Shown one piece after another: positions 1-13,740 of a DNA stretch of 64,000 bases. Source of the DNA: Sycobia sp. Sy_11. Taxonomy: Eukaryota > Arthropoda > Insecta > Hymenoptera > Epichrysomallidae. The position numbers were made by a program, and so were the translations under genes. The notes beneath the pieces are model-generated. The model worked only from the letters and a program-made list of their open reading frames with translations, did no database searches and was not told the origin of the DNA. Within the stretch, counting starts at the first letter, position 1. Every line of letters starts with the position of its first letter. Where the stretch lies: NCBI GenBank assembly GCA_018907035.1, contig JACCIC010000040.1, forward strand, positions 1,333,501 through 1,397,500. Direction: 5' to 3'.

Positions 1-480
1 AAATGTTGCTAATGTAAATTGAAATTGACTAAATTTCAACAACCTTAACACGTTCTTCATTTCTGTTCCACTTTTGAGGACTATGAGTTTTTTCACAGTT
101 AAGCGAAACGTCATTTTCAATTTACTTTTTTAAAAAATTATTTGAAATTCTGCCTATACTTATAAAGGAAATACTTACAAAGCTATACTAATGAAAATTA
201 ATCTATAAGGATTCCCATAGTTTCAAAACTGCAAGGGACTATCGCCGTTAAAAACCCTCTTATTTCTCAGTCGGGCTTCTTACGTCGTTGCAGGGTAAAT
301 TAATACGTCCTGAAAATTCATTGGCTTCCCTAAAGACTGAGGCCCAAAAAATAAATCGAATTATATATAGGGTCTTAGGAGGACGGACCGGGGGTGCCGC
401 GGGTGGGTAGGAGGAACGACTAGTATTGTTCCCTAATGAAGCCTTTATAACGGTATCTCGCACCTCAGTTGGGACGGATA
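1..480. other. AT-rich then mixed noncoding start of window
   Basis: AT-rich up to about 250, then more balanced. The open frames here continue into the GA repeat and are artefacts. Confidence 0.5.
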
Positions 481-481
481 A

Positions 482-489
482 AGAGAGAG

Positions 490-547
<58 letters not shown>
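482..547. repeat. (GA)n microsatellite
   Basis: GA repeats with one interruption (GCGAC at about 492-496). Confidence 0.95.
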
Positions 548-549
<2 letters not shown>

Positions 550-749
550 GGGTTCGGTTAGACGGGCTACGGGAAGAGGAGTTGGGGGTAGCGAAGCGCA
601 TAATAAATGCCTCTCGCGGCGTAATCTCGTACTTAAATCATGAAAAATTGCCGCGACACCGCGCGCTACTGTTCACCGCGGCAGTGTTACCGCCCGAGGC
701 AAGAATATAAGAGTATACGAGACGGGGAGCAAGCGAGAGACACAGAGAT

Positions 750-756
<7 letters not shown>

Positions 757-819
<63 letters not shown>
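757..819. repeat. (GA)n microsatellite
   Basis: About 31 uninterrupted GA units, preceded by imperfect purine repeats from 737. Confidence 0.95.
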
Positions 820-823
<4 letters not shown>

Positions 824-1158
824 AGAGAGGGACAGAGAAGGAGAGAAAAGATCCGAAGCAGAATAGGGCCAAATTTATCAGAGGTGCTCTACGACTGTTA
901 CGGGGAAAATGGATTTTGATGCCAGGGTAAAAAGAAAGAGGGAGAGAGTGAGAGAACAGAAAAGAACCTGAGGAAGTACTATGTTGGACAATGGAGTGGG
1001 CGAAGAGCTGCGTATTATATAGGAGAGAAAATTGCGGCCGAAGATCGCGCGGCTCGAGCGTTGTGGTTGGGGGGGGGGCGGGATTGAAGTCTCGAGCCGC
1101 CAACAACTCGATCCTTCCGTGAAAATCAAGACGTATTTTGCACATTCCGCGCTTGCGG

Positions 1159-1159
<1 letters not shown>

Positions 1160-1214
<55 letters not shown>
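1160..1214. repeat. (AT)n microsatellite
   Basis: About 27 AT units following a CpG-containing segment (1030-1158). Confidence 0.95.
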
Positions 1215-1218
<4 letters not shown>

Positions 1219-3429
1219 AGCAAGTGTGCAGGAAAAATCGATATGTGTATCAGATGTACGTGTATAGAATATATAATATTTTATATATAAATTTTTTTGG
1301 CCGCGAGCCCATATTCATTTTTTGGCTAAATTGTTTAAGTACATCGGAGTCATTTCATTTATGCCAGGGAATCTAAATTATTATAGGCCTTTGGGATCAA
1401 AGCTTTCGTTTAAATTTTATTTGCATCCCACGCCAGGCTTCGTTGATTTGGGCTCTTTCTTTTTTTTTTTGTAATTTATTATTACAAAATTAATAACAAT
1501 TAACCGATCAATCTTTTGCTTGAGTTTAAATAGATGAAAATTGGGGAAGTCCACAAGAAATATTTGATATGCATTTCTGGAATTACAACTTATAGATTAA
1601 AAGCTCTTAAAAAAAATTAAGATGCAAAGGTGGTATAAAAAGAAGATAGAAAAAAATGATTTACGCAGCAATAAAATTTTCATTTATTTTCTTCCCACAA
1701 TTTCAGTGGAAGTTAACAGACTATATTTTAGAAGTAATATTTCTTATACAAAATATTACTTAACTTATATTATATGTCAGGAAGGAAGAGACAAAAAGAT
1801 AGTTTAACGCTTTCTTTTTTTATTACTCATTGCAAGCGCGCAGTTTTTTTTGCTCCTTTTATTATCCGAATACTTTGTACGTGTGCGCGAAATCATCGTT
1901 AAAAGAACTTGCCTTTTTAAATTGAAGCATCTCTTTGGGATAAACTTTTTCAAGTTTTAGAATTTTAGCTGTTAAAAAAAAAGCAGGCAGTTTTATTTAG
2001 AACAATAAATCTAAAGAGTGTAATTAATTCTATCAAACCTATTATTGATATTACAAAATATTAGTGCATACTTTGTTTCATATAGAAATGAGATATAATA
2101 ATGCTATAATAGTGCTATAATAATGTAATAATGCTTGATTTTTTCAATGTGTATTAACAAAGTTTATACGTTATTTGACAATAAATTTTCAAACTATTCA
2201 AGTTCAGGAAAGAATCGAAGTCGAAGTAGAAATCGAGTGTTACGATTATGGTAAATCAATGTCCATCAAAAAGTCGTGGTAAACTTGAAAACCTTCTTGA
2301 AAATTATATTCAATTAGTTATTGACTTTTTTGCTTTTGTATCGTGTTAGTAAACTAATAATACTGCGCATTGTAGAAATTCGTGTTATGAATTTCAGAAA
2401 ATCTATACTATAGCTATTCAATTTCCATTTTACCATTAAAATTATTATTGTTTACTTTACCTAAAAATGCATTTGAATAGAAGAGAAATTTCAATCTATA
2501 ATTCCTTTCTAATTCCAAATATTAAAATCTTAGTGCCGGTATCAATTTTCATATGAATTAATTCAACGTTTCGTATATCAATATAATCGACTTATTCTTA
2601 ATATAATAGAATTTTTCAATAGAACTGAAATATTTGACTTTGGTGTTCACTTATATACATATATATACATACATACATATATATATATTTTCCCCATATA
2701 TATCTGTATATATTTTTTTTCAAAAACTATAGTTTGCTGACGTACTCATTTATCGATTTTAGGCGTTCTTCCAAAAGAAAACAGGATTGTTCAAGATAGT
2801 TTTTATATTCAAATTATTTCAAGATTTTCTCAGTTTTAAACATTCTAAGTATTACATTATTTAGTTTTTTCTTACTATACCAAGTTTGAAGTCTTTCTGG
2901 AAATAAAATTATCGCCATTATCAGCATACGCGAAAGAGCAGAATAAAAGCAACAGGAAAATGTTTTTACAGTTCACAAAAGATGGAAGAACGATCGTCGT
3001 CCCGACTCAGCACAGAATATAGTGTATATACAAATATAGAAAAATATTTTCTTGAGTTTATAGAGCCAAATTTTCAGCGAATTTAACGAAAGAAGCCTGA
3101 ATCAGCGATCGCCGCGTGCAAAATCGGATGCATGATAGCATTGATTGACAGGAGGGTTCGACAGAACACTCAAGTATAAAATAAGCTCTGAAAGGATGTA
3201 GAAAACTGTTTAAAGAAGGCACGATCATGTGTGTGTGCGCGTTTGTGTATCAGAAATTGGTTCGTCGAATCAAGTTGAAGGTGAAAAAGATACAGAAATG
3301 AGCGAAGAGCCGCGAACTTGTGTCGTCAATCTTTATTCGGGATCACTGTAATATTTTCAAGATTTCATGGGTACTTCGCGCTCTATTTCTTCTCTCTAAC
3401 AGACCTCTTTTTATCGTTTGAATCCTCGC
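1215..3429. other. AT-rich noncoding stretch
   Basis: No exon-like segment seen. The 61-codon frame at 1622 has no family features. Confidence 0.5.
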
Positions 3430-3660
3430 GCTCAAATTTCAACAATTACACCTTCCTCCGACAAATTGGCCCCCTTCTACGCGACGTCTAAGCACCGCGT
3501 CCGCGAACATTCTCGCCGCGCGGATTCCGCCATCAGCATGGGCGGGTGAACGCGCGCGTCAGCCTGGAAAATGAAGTGGCGAGGGCGCAGAAAAGCAGAC
3601 TGATGCGTAATTTTTGATTTTACTATGGGAAATAAATTGCCGCGCTGCCGATGCATCGAA
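3430..3660. other. GC/CpG-rich island
   Basis: A sharp rise in G+C with many CpG, including GCGCGCG, in an AT-rich setting. No convincing open frame. Possible regulatory or conserved noncoding DNA. Confidence 0.4.
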
Positions 3661-5260
3661 GAATTCTAATTTTTTTTTTTTTTGTAAAGGCTGATTCAGG
3701 AAAGTTTATAGTGCTTTAGCGGATATTGCTTAGATTTAACAGGTTGTTAAAATGTAATTTTAAGAAAGTAAAGAAATAAAATCGCATGCACATTACCGTG
3801 TAGACATAAGATAAATATATAGTTTTATTTATAAAATATTTATAAAGACCATAGATATGTAAAATATAAATTTTACGCTAAAAATATAAAAATAGGTATG
3901 AATTGAATAAGGTCAACTTATTACATTGAATAAATAAAAGAGTGATAGAACAATACTCATTATCAAATAATTTTTTAATCATTAACATCATTGTACTGAA
4001 ATTATTAATGTAACTCATTGAAATCTATCTATTATTCTATAATTATTATTCTTTCATATTGTATTTTTATTCATATTTAAAAATAGTTCAATAATTGCTT
4101 TTAATAATCGTCAGTGAGTTTGAAACAATCGCTTATATTAGAAGCAATCTTTTCACCTTTATACTCTTAGAAAAAGGTCAGATGATAAATGAGGAGAATT
4201 AAAAAGACCAAAAAATAAGGAATATCCATTTTAACAAAAAAATAATTTTTTCGTAAATTTGAGTTATTGTTTCTTATATTTCTGTTCGTTAAGTATTGCC
4301 TATTATAAGCATATATTCACATATACGTAGGAATCAACATTTATCTATTGTAATAAGATAGATTGACACTTACGTAATTTAATCAATGCTTATAATAATT
4401 TTCTTAAATACACAGAAATAAAACGTTGTCTCGTTGATAATATTTTAAGCAAAGACATTTTTCGTTCTTCCGTCGAATTACATTATTCAGTCAATCGAAA
4501 AACAACATCGGTGCCAGGAAAGCGTAATGGAGCACTGCCGAATGGACAGCGGGGAGTCATCCGATAATAATACTGCATAAATGAACAATTTTTTCGCTGA
4601 AGGAAAACAGGAAAGACAAAATAATACAGTCTCGGTTTTTCTCACCACGCTGTCTCAGGAATTTTATTTTAAGCAGAGCTACCTTCATCGATAATACTGT
4701 TTGCCCGTGTTAGTACGTACGTGTATGTGTGTATGCGTGATTATCGCGTGTCCAAAGCTCGAAAAATGTAGCTCAATGAACGAAAAATGGATTATTTTGA
4801 AAAGTTCGAGAGATCGATCGATTATTCATGTAAGAATTTGATCGTAATGGAGAAGCAACTGTGTCGGCGACAAAATTATTGCTGATAAATTGGTAATTAA
4901 TATAATGTTCTCAATGCAAACTTAATTATTAAAATTCAGATTAATTACATCTGAATAAACGCCAATATTAAGCAGTGAAACATAGCATGATATCGATACT
5001 CTCTAGATGGAAATTAAATTATTTTCATCAATTTATGACGTATTTCTTTTTAAAATTTTTAAAGATTTTCGAAAAAACTTGATCGGATCATTCGCAAAAT
5101 AATGTTTTCGATAGGGTGGTAGGATCTTTCTTTATCTTGGCTTTTTAAAAAGAAAATTTACTAAATTCATAGAAATGATCGCAAAGGCAACAGTTTCAGG
5201 TATTGAATTGACGTTTTTAATCTTCGGATTATTTCTAGCATCGGTGCAGCGTTGTTTCTC
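3661..5260. other. AT-rich noncoding stretch
   Basis: Nothing recognised apart from a short GC-richer patch at 4,510-4,565. Confidence 0.5.
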
Positions 5261-5269
5261 CTCAAGTCA

Positions 5270-5783
5270 TTTGTCTAAATAAAATCCACTACTTCCGATG
5301 GCACAATCAATTGCGATAAATGTAAGAATTCTGTTAAGAAGACAAAAACCAATAAATTCTCTCTCGTCACGCATGATTTTTGCAATAATTTTCCAGCCCC
5401 AGCGAGTATTACTGGTATACGCAAGTGATCGAAAAATAATAAGAGACACCGGCCCCATATGTGGGAGTGATCGTAAAGTCGGATAAGAAATGGAGAGAAT
5501 GTATAGAGAATGTAAAAACGGGAAAATGTCGGGCCGGGGGAGAATCGCACGGTCTCGGGCTCGGGTGGGAGGGAAGGGGAAGCAAAGGAGGATGGAAGAA
5601 AACATATGAAAACCGTAACTGATGCGAGCGCGCCCGCTCGAAATATATACGCGGGGATACGTCGAAACTATGTCAACTGAACTCTGAAAAAAAAAAGTTA
5701 CAGAGTTAGAGTCGGGCGAAGAGGAAGAGAGGATGAAGGTAAAAGCGCCTACTCATACTCTCTCTCTCTTTCTTTACACACAC

Positions 5784-5784
<1 letters not shown>
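5270..5784. other. Mixed-composition stretch, no gene
   Basis: Open frames on both strands at 5,267-5,605 overlap one another and lack domain features. The purine-rich strand at 5,520-5,600 explains them. Confidence 0.5.

Positions 5785-5830
<46 letters not shown>
5785..5830. repeat. (AT)n microsatellite
   Basis: TA repeats after a short CT/CA run. Confidence 0.95.
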
Positions 5831-5831
<1 letters not shown>

Positions 5832-6118
5832 GTACATATACATGTCCTTCACGTATCACCGAGCGACTGTAAAAGCAGCAGTCAATCGCGCGCACTCTAC
5901 GGGAATATTTTTACAGTATATACATATATATACACGAATATAAATATTTCACCCAGGAGATTTTCCTGAATATCTATCTCTACTCAATCATACTCGCTTA
6001 TTGATCCTTCATTCCAGACCTATATTTTATTTTCATATTATCGTATTAGCTTGGCAGAGCGGAGAGGGAGGGCGGCCTAAATTTGTCGTCGCGCTGAAAG
6101 TGCCTCGCGAAGCGCAGT

Positions 6119-6122
<4 letters not shown>

Positions 6123-6157
<35 letters not shown>
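6123..6157. repeat. (AT)n microsatellite
   Basis: About 17 AT units directly after a CpG-rich patch (6,055-6,118). Confidence 0.95.
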
Positions 6158-6160
<3 letters not shown>

Positions 6161-7429
6161 TCGTCATATCCATTTCGTTGTAGAATATTCTATAATAATG
6201 CATATTATGCTTATACGTACGAGTTACGAATACGTATTTTTCTAGAATGTTTGGAAAAATTGATAATTGAATATTGACATTTAAATTACTAAGTTCTCTT
6301 GATTTGTATCTTTTACAAATGTTAAATAAATTTTCAATTTGTTTAATAGCAGTTAAGAAAATGAAATATTAAAGAAAAATACTATAATTCTATTCCGTTT
6401 CTATCATTGAAATATTTTCAATGTAGTACGTAGAGCGTATTCCTTAGAAAATATTTCTTATGTTCTGTGTTGAACAATTCTTAATTTATTACGGAACTTT
6501 CGATTAAAAGTAATCCTGATACGCTACCAGCAAGTAAGCTCTGTTTTCTTGTACACGAAACGTATTATTTCACAAAATGATTCGAAAATATAAATGTAGA
6601 AGAACATTTAATATTATTTGATGGGCCTGACTATTCGTATACTAAACTACTTAGCGCCTCAAAAATACTGCAAAACTACAATTGAAAAAATGTAAACTAC
6701 TGGAGTTGTTCTAATATAAGTTTATCCTTTTTAACAGAAAGCTGTCTATTATTTATAAATTCAATGAAAGAACTCTGGATTTCGTATTTGAAAAAACAAA
6801 AATGAGATCATCAAATTCCCAATTGCTATGATACTTTTTCATGGATAGTCCAAAATCTCTAAGATTATTTTTATTTATGGTTCTAACTTGGTTCTGATTT
6901 GACCATTTCATGTATGTTATTTATATTGTAATTATACAATTTATAAATGATTATTTTTGTAATTACAATATTTCGTTCACACGCATACTGGGTTTGATTT
7001 TTTCCAATTTTTACAAAACTCCTAGTTTGCTACTGCCCAATTGATGGTTAAATGTTTTTCTTTTCAAATGGTTTTTTCAATAATAATAAAAATCTATTTA
7101 TAATTTTTTATTCATTTATAACGTTCCTATCATTAATAAAGTGACAAGTACATAACTTCAGTGAAAAGAAACAAATGTACTCGTGTACGCTCTTAAACGG
7201 TATAATCGGAAAATCTCAATAGCCGCTGTTGACGTACAAAGTAAATATTTTATTCGCACTGGGCTCCAGCACCATCGATCAATTTTCGGAACGAACGAAC
7301 GACAACAAAGTCATTTGTCAAATCGTAACAAAGAGGAAAATAAAACAAAGGCGAAAAGAAAAAATAAATCAACGATCCAAAATTGAGGTACAGAAGTCCA
7401 ACGTGTCGCCGGGCCAAAGTATCGCCCAT
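6158..7429. other. AT-rich noncoding stretch
   Basis: No gene features found. Confidence 0.5.
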
Positions 7430-7745
7430 TAAAGCCCCTTCGCCAACCGACGCGCGAAATTGATCGAGACCTAGAAACTGCGGCGAACCCTCGTACTTCG
7501 CGCGCAGCCGCGCATCCCGGCCTCGATCGCCATCCGCCCCCCCCCCGGCTCGCCACCCGCGCTCATCGCGGGCGCAGAGGCACGTCGAGGGGGAGAATTT
7601 GGCCGGGTCTGCGCGCGGCGGCGAGGGTAGGTGGGGCAGCGGCTGCTCTTGATGCGGGCAATGCTTGGCGTTGACTCCGACGGCGCGGCTGTTGCTCGCT
7701 CGCGTCGTCGATCGTCGCCAACTTTCGCTTCTTGATTGCATTTGA
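7430..7745. other. GC/CpG-rich island
   Basis: Strongly CpG-rich with a C-run. Three overlapping minus-strand frames cross it but show low-complexity Arg/Ser/Pro/Ala composition and no domain. Could be a promoter or untranslated first exon. Confidence 0.4.
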
Positions 7746-7961
7746 TTTTTGCCAATTTTTAGTTCGGATTCTTGATAATTGCTACTATGTTTCTATTTTG
7801 TCGGGTTACGAGGATACGGTAAAATATAAATTAAAAATTTATCAATGTGAGCACACAATACGATGGTACCCGTGATGAATCATGTTAATAAATGCAATGA
7901 CTTTTTAATTTAAATCTGTGCTATATAATGATCGTGACATTAGATCATTCGCCATTTCATA

Positions 7962-7965
<4 letters not shown>

Positions 7966-8005
<40 letters not shown>
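7966..8005. repeat. (AT)n microsatellite
   Basis: About 20 AT units, ending in GCGCG. Confidence 0.95.
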
Positions 8006-8012
<7 letters not shown>

Positions 8013-8069
8013 AGATTAACATAGAGTTATAATCACACGAAATCTATTAAAAATTTTGCACGACTTCTC

Positions 8070-8400
8070 AATGTGCCCTCGTGCTCTACGTTTCCTGTCA
8101 AAGCGGAAACACGCGAATCAAGACATTGTATAAAGTAGATATGAGGGTGACAAGACTAAAGCGAGGGGCGAGGCGAGGCGGCATTTAACAGCACAAACAG
8201 CCTATCCTCTCGCGGTCGTGCATAGTTACCGACCGCCGAGACCGAGTCCTGCCGACACTTCGCCGCTATTAGCATTCAATTACCTGATTGCCGGGAGGTC
8301 GAGCTTAGGGGCGTGATAGGGAGCGGGCGCATTAGCGCTTGGAAAGTTTCGTGTATCACTGGACGCAATTGAGGCGTTGATGCAGACGAAACCATAACCT
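8070..8400. promoter_or_regulatory. CpG-rich island, possible enhancer-like element
   Basis: Balanced composition with many CpG and homeodomain-type cores (TTCAATTACCTGATTG at about 8,275). No long open frame. The regulatory role is inferred from composition only. Confidence 0.3.
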
Positions 8401-10239
8401 GAAAATCGGGAGAATACGTTTTTTCACGCATTTTTAAATGTGTGCGAAAATAGTTGGTCGATCTACTTTATATATTTGCCGACCATACTACAAAGGCTCG
8501 TAAATGTTATCGAGAGGCCAAACTTATATACGTTTACAAAGAAGGACGATACGATGAGCATGGATCTAGTTTTAGAGTTAACGAATCGCGTTACGTTTTG
8601 AAAATATCCTACATGAAAATATAAGTTTTCGAAATAAATCACAAGTTTTTGCAGCAGATAAAATTAATATTTTGGAGAAAAAAACTAGCGAAAGTTCGTT
8701 AAAGTATAATTTTTGACCTTCGACATGTGGTTGAGTTTGCTTATATATATTTTTTCTCTCCAAAATTTTCAGGTACTCGAAATTATATGAAAATTTCAAC
8801 ATACTCTACATCAAAAAATAAAAGACATCACGCCCGGAGAAAAGACTATTCGTTTCTAAAAGATTTTTTTAGAAGGACCTTTATTGCGTCAGGTTTCTGA
8901 GATATTTCAAATTTAAGCACGTTAAGTGTTATTAACGAATGGTTGGATCGTAATTTCATAAAAACATTTCTTTCCGATATGCTGCATAAGCAGGCCATTT
9001 TTAAGCAAAATGCGCGATTAAAAGCTGGGTTTTTGAAATTCTAAGCTAGAATAGATTTTGCGGTCAGTTTCCCTCTCAATGCGGATTAAATCGATTTGTG
9101 CTCTCCGATCGTAAGTCGATCTGTCTAATCTTAAACCCATCTTTAGTATTGCCACAGAAGTATTAATACAAGCGATTTACGCGCCCCGGCGATGAATTTA
9201 TGAGCCGCGTATGAACGTTGTTTTACATTGCGCTCCGTCATTATTATGTCGAGACTGGTTAGGTATACATCGAGCTGATGAATTGCGAAGATTTCGCTTA
9301 TGATGCAAGCGTGGAGCGGGGGGTAAACAAGAAAATGCACTATACGTCCCGTTTATAATTACCAGGCACGCAACCGACGCGCGACGACGTTCCCGGCTTT
9401 ATATTCCCCTTTCGAAACGAGCCCTCGTATCTTTTGACGGTAAATAATGATACAAAAAAAAAACAATTACGTAACGCTTTGAATTAAATCTTACCTCTGG
9501 GGGTATGAATTTCATGTTAATGCTTTTTATGTGTTAATTATTATTAATTAATATCAGATAAGAGACGTTTGTTTTCTCCTTTTTGTGTTCCTGATATTTT
9601 CCTGGTTATCGACGCGGATAATTTATGCAAACTAGATCATATAGCGTTTTCATAATTAGATGTAAGTATAAAAAGTATAAAAAGTAACAATTGACAATCT
9701 TAAAAATAAAATACAATTACGATTCAGCAGGTAAGCTTTACGTGTAATAATTTAATAATCAGAAATTGTTACATCGCTTTATGAATTTTAAAAATGCACA
9801 CATTCAATCAAATTGTTTAATTAATTTTTAAAGTAATATAAATTTAGTTTCGCTTCACTATATGATTAAATAATGACTCTGGAAAATCACGTTAATTAAT
9901 TATTATTATTTGTACTTTCTACTGTCGCTTATACGATTATTGCTCGTAATTAATATATGCGGATCGGAGATGATCAGTCTTAATCAGCTACTGATTCGCG
10001 AAAACAACCCGTCTGAATATGAATAACAACAAAAATGGATCAAAGAGAAAAACGTCAAAATTGTTCTTAATCAGTTTATTAATTAACTCGATTAAAAAAA
10101 TTCTTCTTCGCACACGCGAAGAGAAGCTGAAAGAATCTCGCCGCGCTTCTTTAATCAGTCCAAAGCAACAGCCACGGCTAAAAAGTAAACGAGACGCTCG
10201 AAATATATGATGGTAAACAAGCCATTCAAAATTTCAACG
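8401..10239. other. AT-rich noncoding stretch with a GC-richer patch
   Basis: A patch at about 9,160-9,420 includes TTTATGAGCCGCG and other balanced sequence, possibly regulatory. The small frames here have no features. Confidence 0.45.
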
Positions 10240-10510
10240 GTCTTCGAAGTAAATCAGCCCCGACGGGCGACTTTTATTTGCGCAAAGGCAAGATCCGCGC
10301 AGCGAGGTCTAGGGAATAACGAGGGGGTGGGGATGGAAAGCTCGGCTCTTCGCCTGGACCCACCGCCCCCTCCCCCTAATTAGTCACAGAGGCCAGTTAT
10401 AACTTTTTCCCCGGACGATAGAACGGTCCCTAATTGCTCCTTCCAGTTATCTGTATTTCATTCGATTATAATTACACCGCGGTAACGATTACTCGATTCG
10501 CTTGGAAAGA
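10240..10510. promoter_or_regulatory. Island with palindromic TTTGCGCAAA and TAATTA cores
   Basis: TTTATTTGCGCAAAGG at about 10,271, CCCTAATTAG at about 10,374 and ATTATAATTACACCGCGG at about 10,465 are embedded in a balanced block unlike its flanks. It resembles a conserved enhancer; there is no coding. Confidence 0.3.
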
Positions 10511-11397
10511 TCTGTTGGATGAATCGGCATCTATACGTCTATTAATAATGCAAAGTATAAATGTATAATATCACTGTAGTAATATTAGAAAAATATTGTC
10601 TGTGGCCGAGGGAAAAGCTTTTGTTAAGTAAATTTCGTGATTTTTGTGGATAATCTGAATAGTAAAAGATGAAATCGTGAACGACTGAATATTGATCATT
10701 TTTTTAATCATAACTACAGTAACTCATGGCCATTTCCAAAGTTTTTAGTATTTACCAGAATTTAAACACATTATCAAATTACTAAGACTAAAACTATAAT
10801 CTATCATACTGTCAATTTTTTAAATTTTTTATTTGCAATGACCGAACTAGTTGAATGATTGTGATTCTGTGTTCCTAGAAAATTGGATATAAAATATTAA
10901 AAGCTTGTAATGGAGAGTTTTATGTCTGTTGATAAATCGAGACTTGCTAATAGAAGTTTAATTTTACCTTTGACGTAATTGATATAGATTGATTAAGTTG
11001 TTCATCAAATATTTGAGAAAGTCAATGGTTTTATTTATTAAGAATTTGTTTTAAATAATATATTAGTAGCTGGATAAATTTTTTTTGAGAATTGTTTTTA
11101 TTTATCTTTATTTTTCATGTTACGCTTGAATTTATGCATTGATTATATCAATCTCAATTAAATAGATTTGTGAAAATTTTTAATGTTTAAAGTACTATTA
11201 TGTATAATAAATTAAAATTAAAATTTTTAATAATAAGTACTTTTATGTTTACTTGCAAACAATCGGATGTTTTTCTCGTCCGATTAAACGCAAAAATTCT
11301 TTCATTTTTATTGATCCTACCGTCCACTGTTTCAATTAATTAAAATCATTTTTTGATATATGCAGTAAACAATTTTTATACAACTGAAATGTGATAT

Positions 11398-11448
<51 letters not shown>

Positions 11449-11860
11449 TACTCATTTTTTCTATGAAATGGTATTATTATCAAAAGTAGATTTTATTTAT
11501 CTTAACTTATAATTTCTATGAAAATTCATATTCATAGAACATTATGCCATCAACTAGCAAAATCAATCCCTTCTGTAATATAAAAAATAAGTTACCTGAA
11601 GGATTTCAACTCATTGGAAACTAAAGTAGTCTTTCCCTATTTTTCAAATAAAAAACCAAAAAAAGTAACTTATGAAAGTAAATATTGTAATCCTTTCCAA
11701 AGGTCAAAGAAAAGTCGATGAATTTATTCCAAATACTATAGAGCGCAAGACGCGAACGTACAGTCTTTCGCGTTTCAACGGTACGATAAAATAAAGACTC
11801 GGGCTTGATATCGTCTTAAGCGATCTGGGAATACATAATTAAATGACACTTCCGACCAGC
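10511..11860. other. AT-rich noncoding stretch with an (AT)n array
   Basis: The (AT)n array is at 11,401-11,445. Otherwise no features recognised. Confidence 0.6.
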
Positions 11861-12790
11861 CGTACCCGAGACAGAATGAAAAAAAGAGCAGAAGACCCCC
11901 TCCCCCTTTCGCCCCATGCTGTCACTGGGCTCTCGCACTTTTCGCACAAACAAATCTATGCTAATCGAAAGTCGCGGCGAACGTAGCGCAGTCGGTCAGC
12001 GCCACTATTCGCTCCGCACCCTTTCCCAGCCCGCCCCCCCCCACCACAACCCCCGCTATCACGGCACGCGACAAAGTTACGCAGCGGCGCGCGGCAGATC
12101 AATGCGAGAAAGTTTATACATTCATTTATGCAAACGGTGCCCTCCCCTTCCCAGCCCCGCTCCTCTCGCGCTCGTTTTCGTGTTATTACTTCGTACACGA
12201 GAGCGGAATAGAGGGTGGTGGCGGAGGGGGAGGGGGAGAAAATCGAGCTTTATCTCCGGAAAAATCTTCACGGTCGCACACGATAGGCGTGAAATCAGCG
12301 GCGTGCGCCCGCGGTTCGCGCTTATTAATATGTATGAACGAGCTGCTACCCTCACTCTCTCTCACTCTCTCTCTCTCTCACTCCGTCCCTTCCCCCCTTT
12401 GTTTCTCTCTTTCCTCCCTCTCTTCCCGCGCTGACTAGCCCTTTTTTCTGCCTTACCCTTGCCTCTCCCATCTCTCTCGGCCGAGCCTCGGTATATTTTT
12501 CGCCGATAGACGGGGGGAGGGGGAGGTGTATCGGGCTGTTTTTGCCCGCTCTAACGAGCCAAGCGATTGTTTTCGTCTTGCCGCTCGGCGAGTGTCGCCG
12601 TTGACACCGCGTAAAGCACTTTTTCTTCCGGATGCCAGTCGGCGACCGCGGAAGGAAAACAGAGTGTCTCCTCCGCGGTGGTATTCGCATCGACGGGGGA
12701 ATGATTAACGGTCCCCTGTTGTAGCGTTTCGATGCTAATTCTGGCGCGTTCTTTTAGTGGACGAGGCGGCGAATGTCGGCAAAAACGATG
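11861..12790. other. Large GC-rich block with poly-C and CT tracts
   Basis: Nearly 1 kb of GC-rich DNA with CCCCCCC, GGGGGAGGGGG and a CT microsatellite at 12,353-12,380. The frames on both strands (172 aa and shorter) are dominated by Ser/Leu/Pro/Arg from these tracts. Its size and CpG content suit a promoter or 5' leader region, but no transcript can be assigned. Confidence 0.4.
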
Positions 12791-13259
12791 AGAGGCAATA
12801 ATACGATGTCATAGTTCATGTCGAATTTTCAACTGGAAACAGATAATTTAACGAGGACGCAGGATGTATTTGTTACGTCGGAGTTCGATAAGAAAAAAAA
12901 GGGTTTGTCATTTAGAATAAGAAGAAGAACAGGTATATAGTGTCTTTTCTTTAATAGAGGAGGGGGCTCGATTTGTCCACCGGTTTTTATTCTCGCTGTG
13001 ATTAAGCAGTAGTTGCTGTGTATAGAGATATCTAGAAATATAGCGTCCTCTTGATTAACGATCAAATCTCAAAGCGATTAAAAGATGATTCTCTAAATAA
13101 TTAAATTGCACAATTTATCAGTTAAAAATTACGTAATCCATTTTGAGTCATTTATAAATTAAAAAAAAATCAAATCTAATCAAAATTTCAAATGTCGAAA
13201 AGTCTCTTTAATTTCATACCGTAACATGTATTCGAATTGTATAAACTGTAAATCATAAA
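12791..13259. other. Mixed noncoding stretch
   Basis: No supported gene. The minus-strand 78-codon frame at 12,829-13,065 has no recognisable motif. Confidence 0.45.
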
Positions 13260-13740
13260 TCCTTTGAATGGGCCGAATTTACACGCCGTTGTTATTTAGA
13301 GCCAAGTGTAAAATTTACGGGACGGTTCCGCTGGCTATTACCGACACAGATTTTTTCCCAATAAATTACCCCCAACATTTGTCGCGGCCCTTGACCCCAA
13401 GCGCGCTTTCAGCGGCAAATTAACTTCCATTGTTTTCGCTCGCCAGTTGTAATATATACGTATCAATTTTTTTTCGAGGCTTAAATCATTATAAACTTTT
13501 TATCGGTTATATTATCTTACGGGTTACGCAGCGCAAAATTTTATACGAATAACGCCCCCAATTTTCCAAAAAGACGAAAAAATTATCGGCTCTCGTTAAT
13601 CATTGGGTTGATAATGGGCCTTGCCCCTCCTGTCATGTAGAATAATAACACACGACGAACAAGTTGAGCGATCTCCGTGACCCCGTTTATGCGCTTAACC
13701 TCGTTACTCCGACCCAAAGACAATGAACAGTACATCGTAA
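13260..13740. promoter_or_regulatory. Balanced-composition island, possible conserved noncoding element
   Basis: Roughly 480 bp of non-repetitive, CpG-containing sequence without an open frame, sharply different from AT-rich flanks. Inference only. Confidence 0.3.

Noticed and set aside
687..1223. 178-codon minus-strand frame
   Set aside because: Made of (AT)n read as Ile-Tyr and (GA)n read as Ser-Leu; a repeat artefact.
11916..12434. 172-codon plus-strand frame in a GC-rich block
   Set aside because: Ends in Ser/Leu repeats from CT tracts; opposite-strand frames overlap; no domain recognised.
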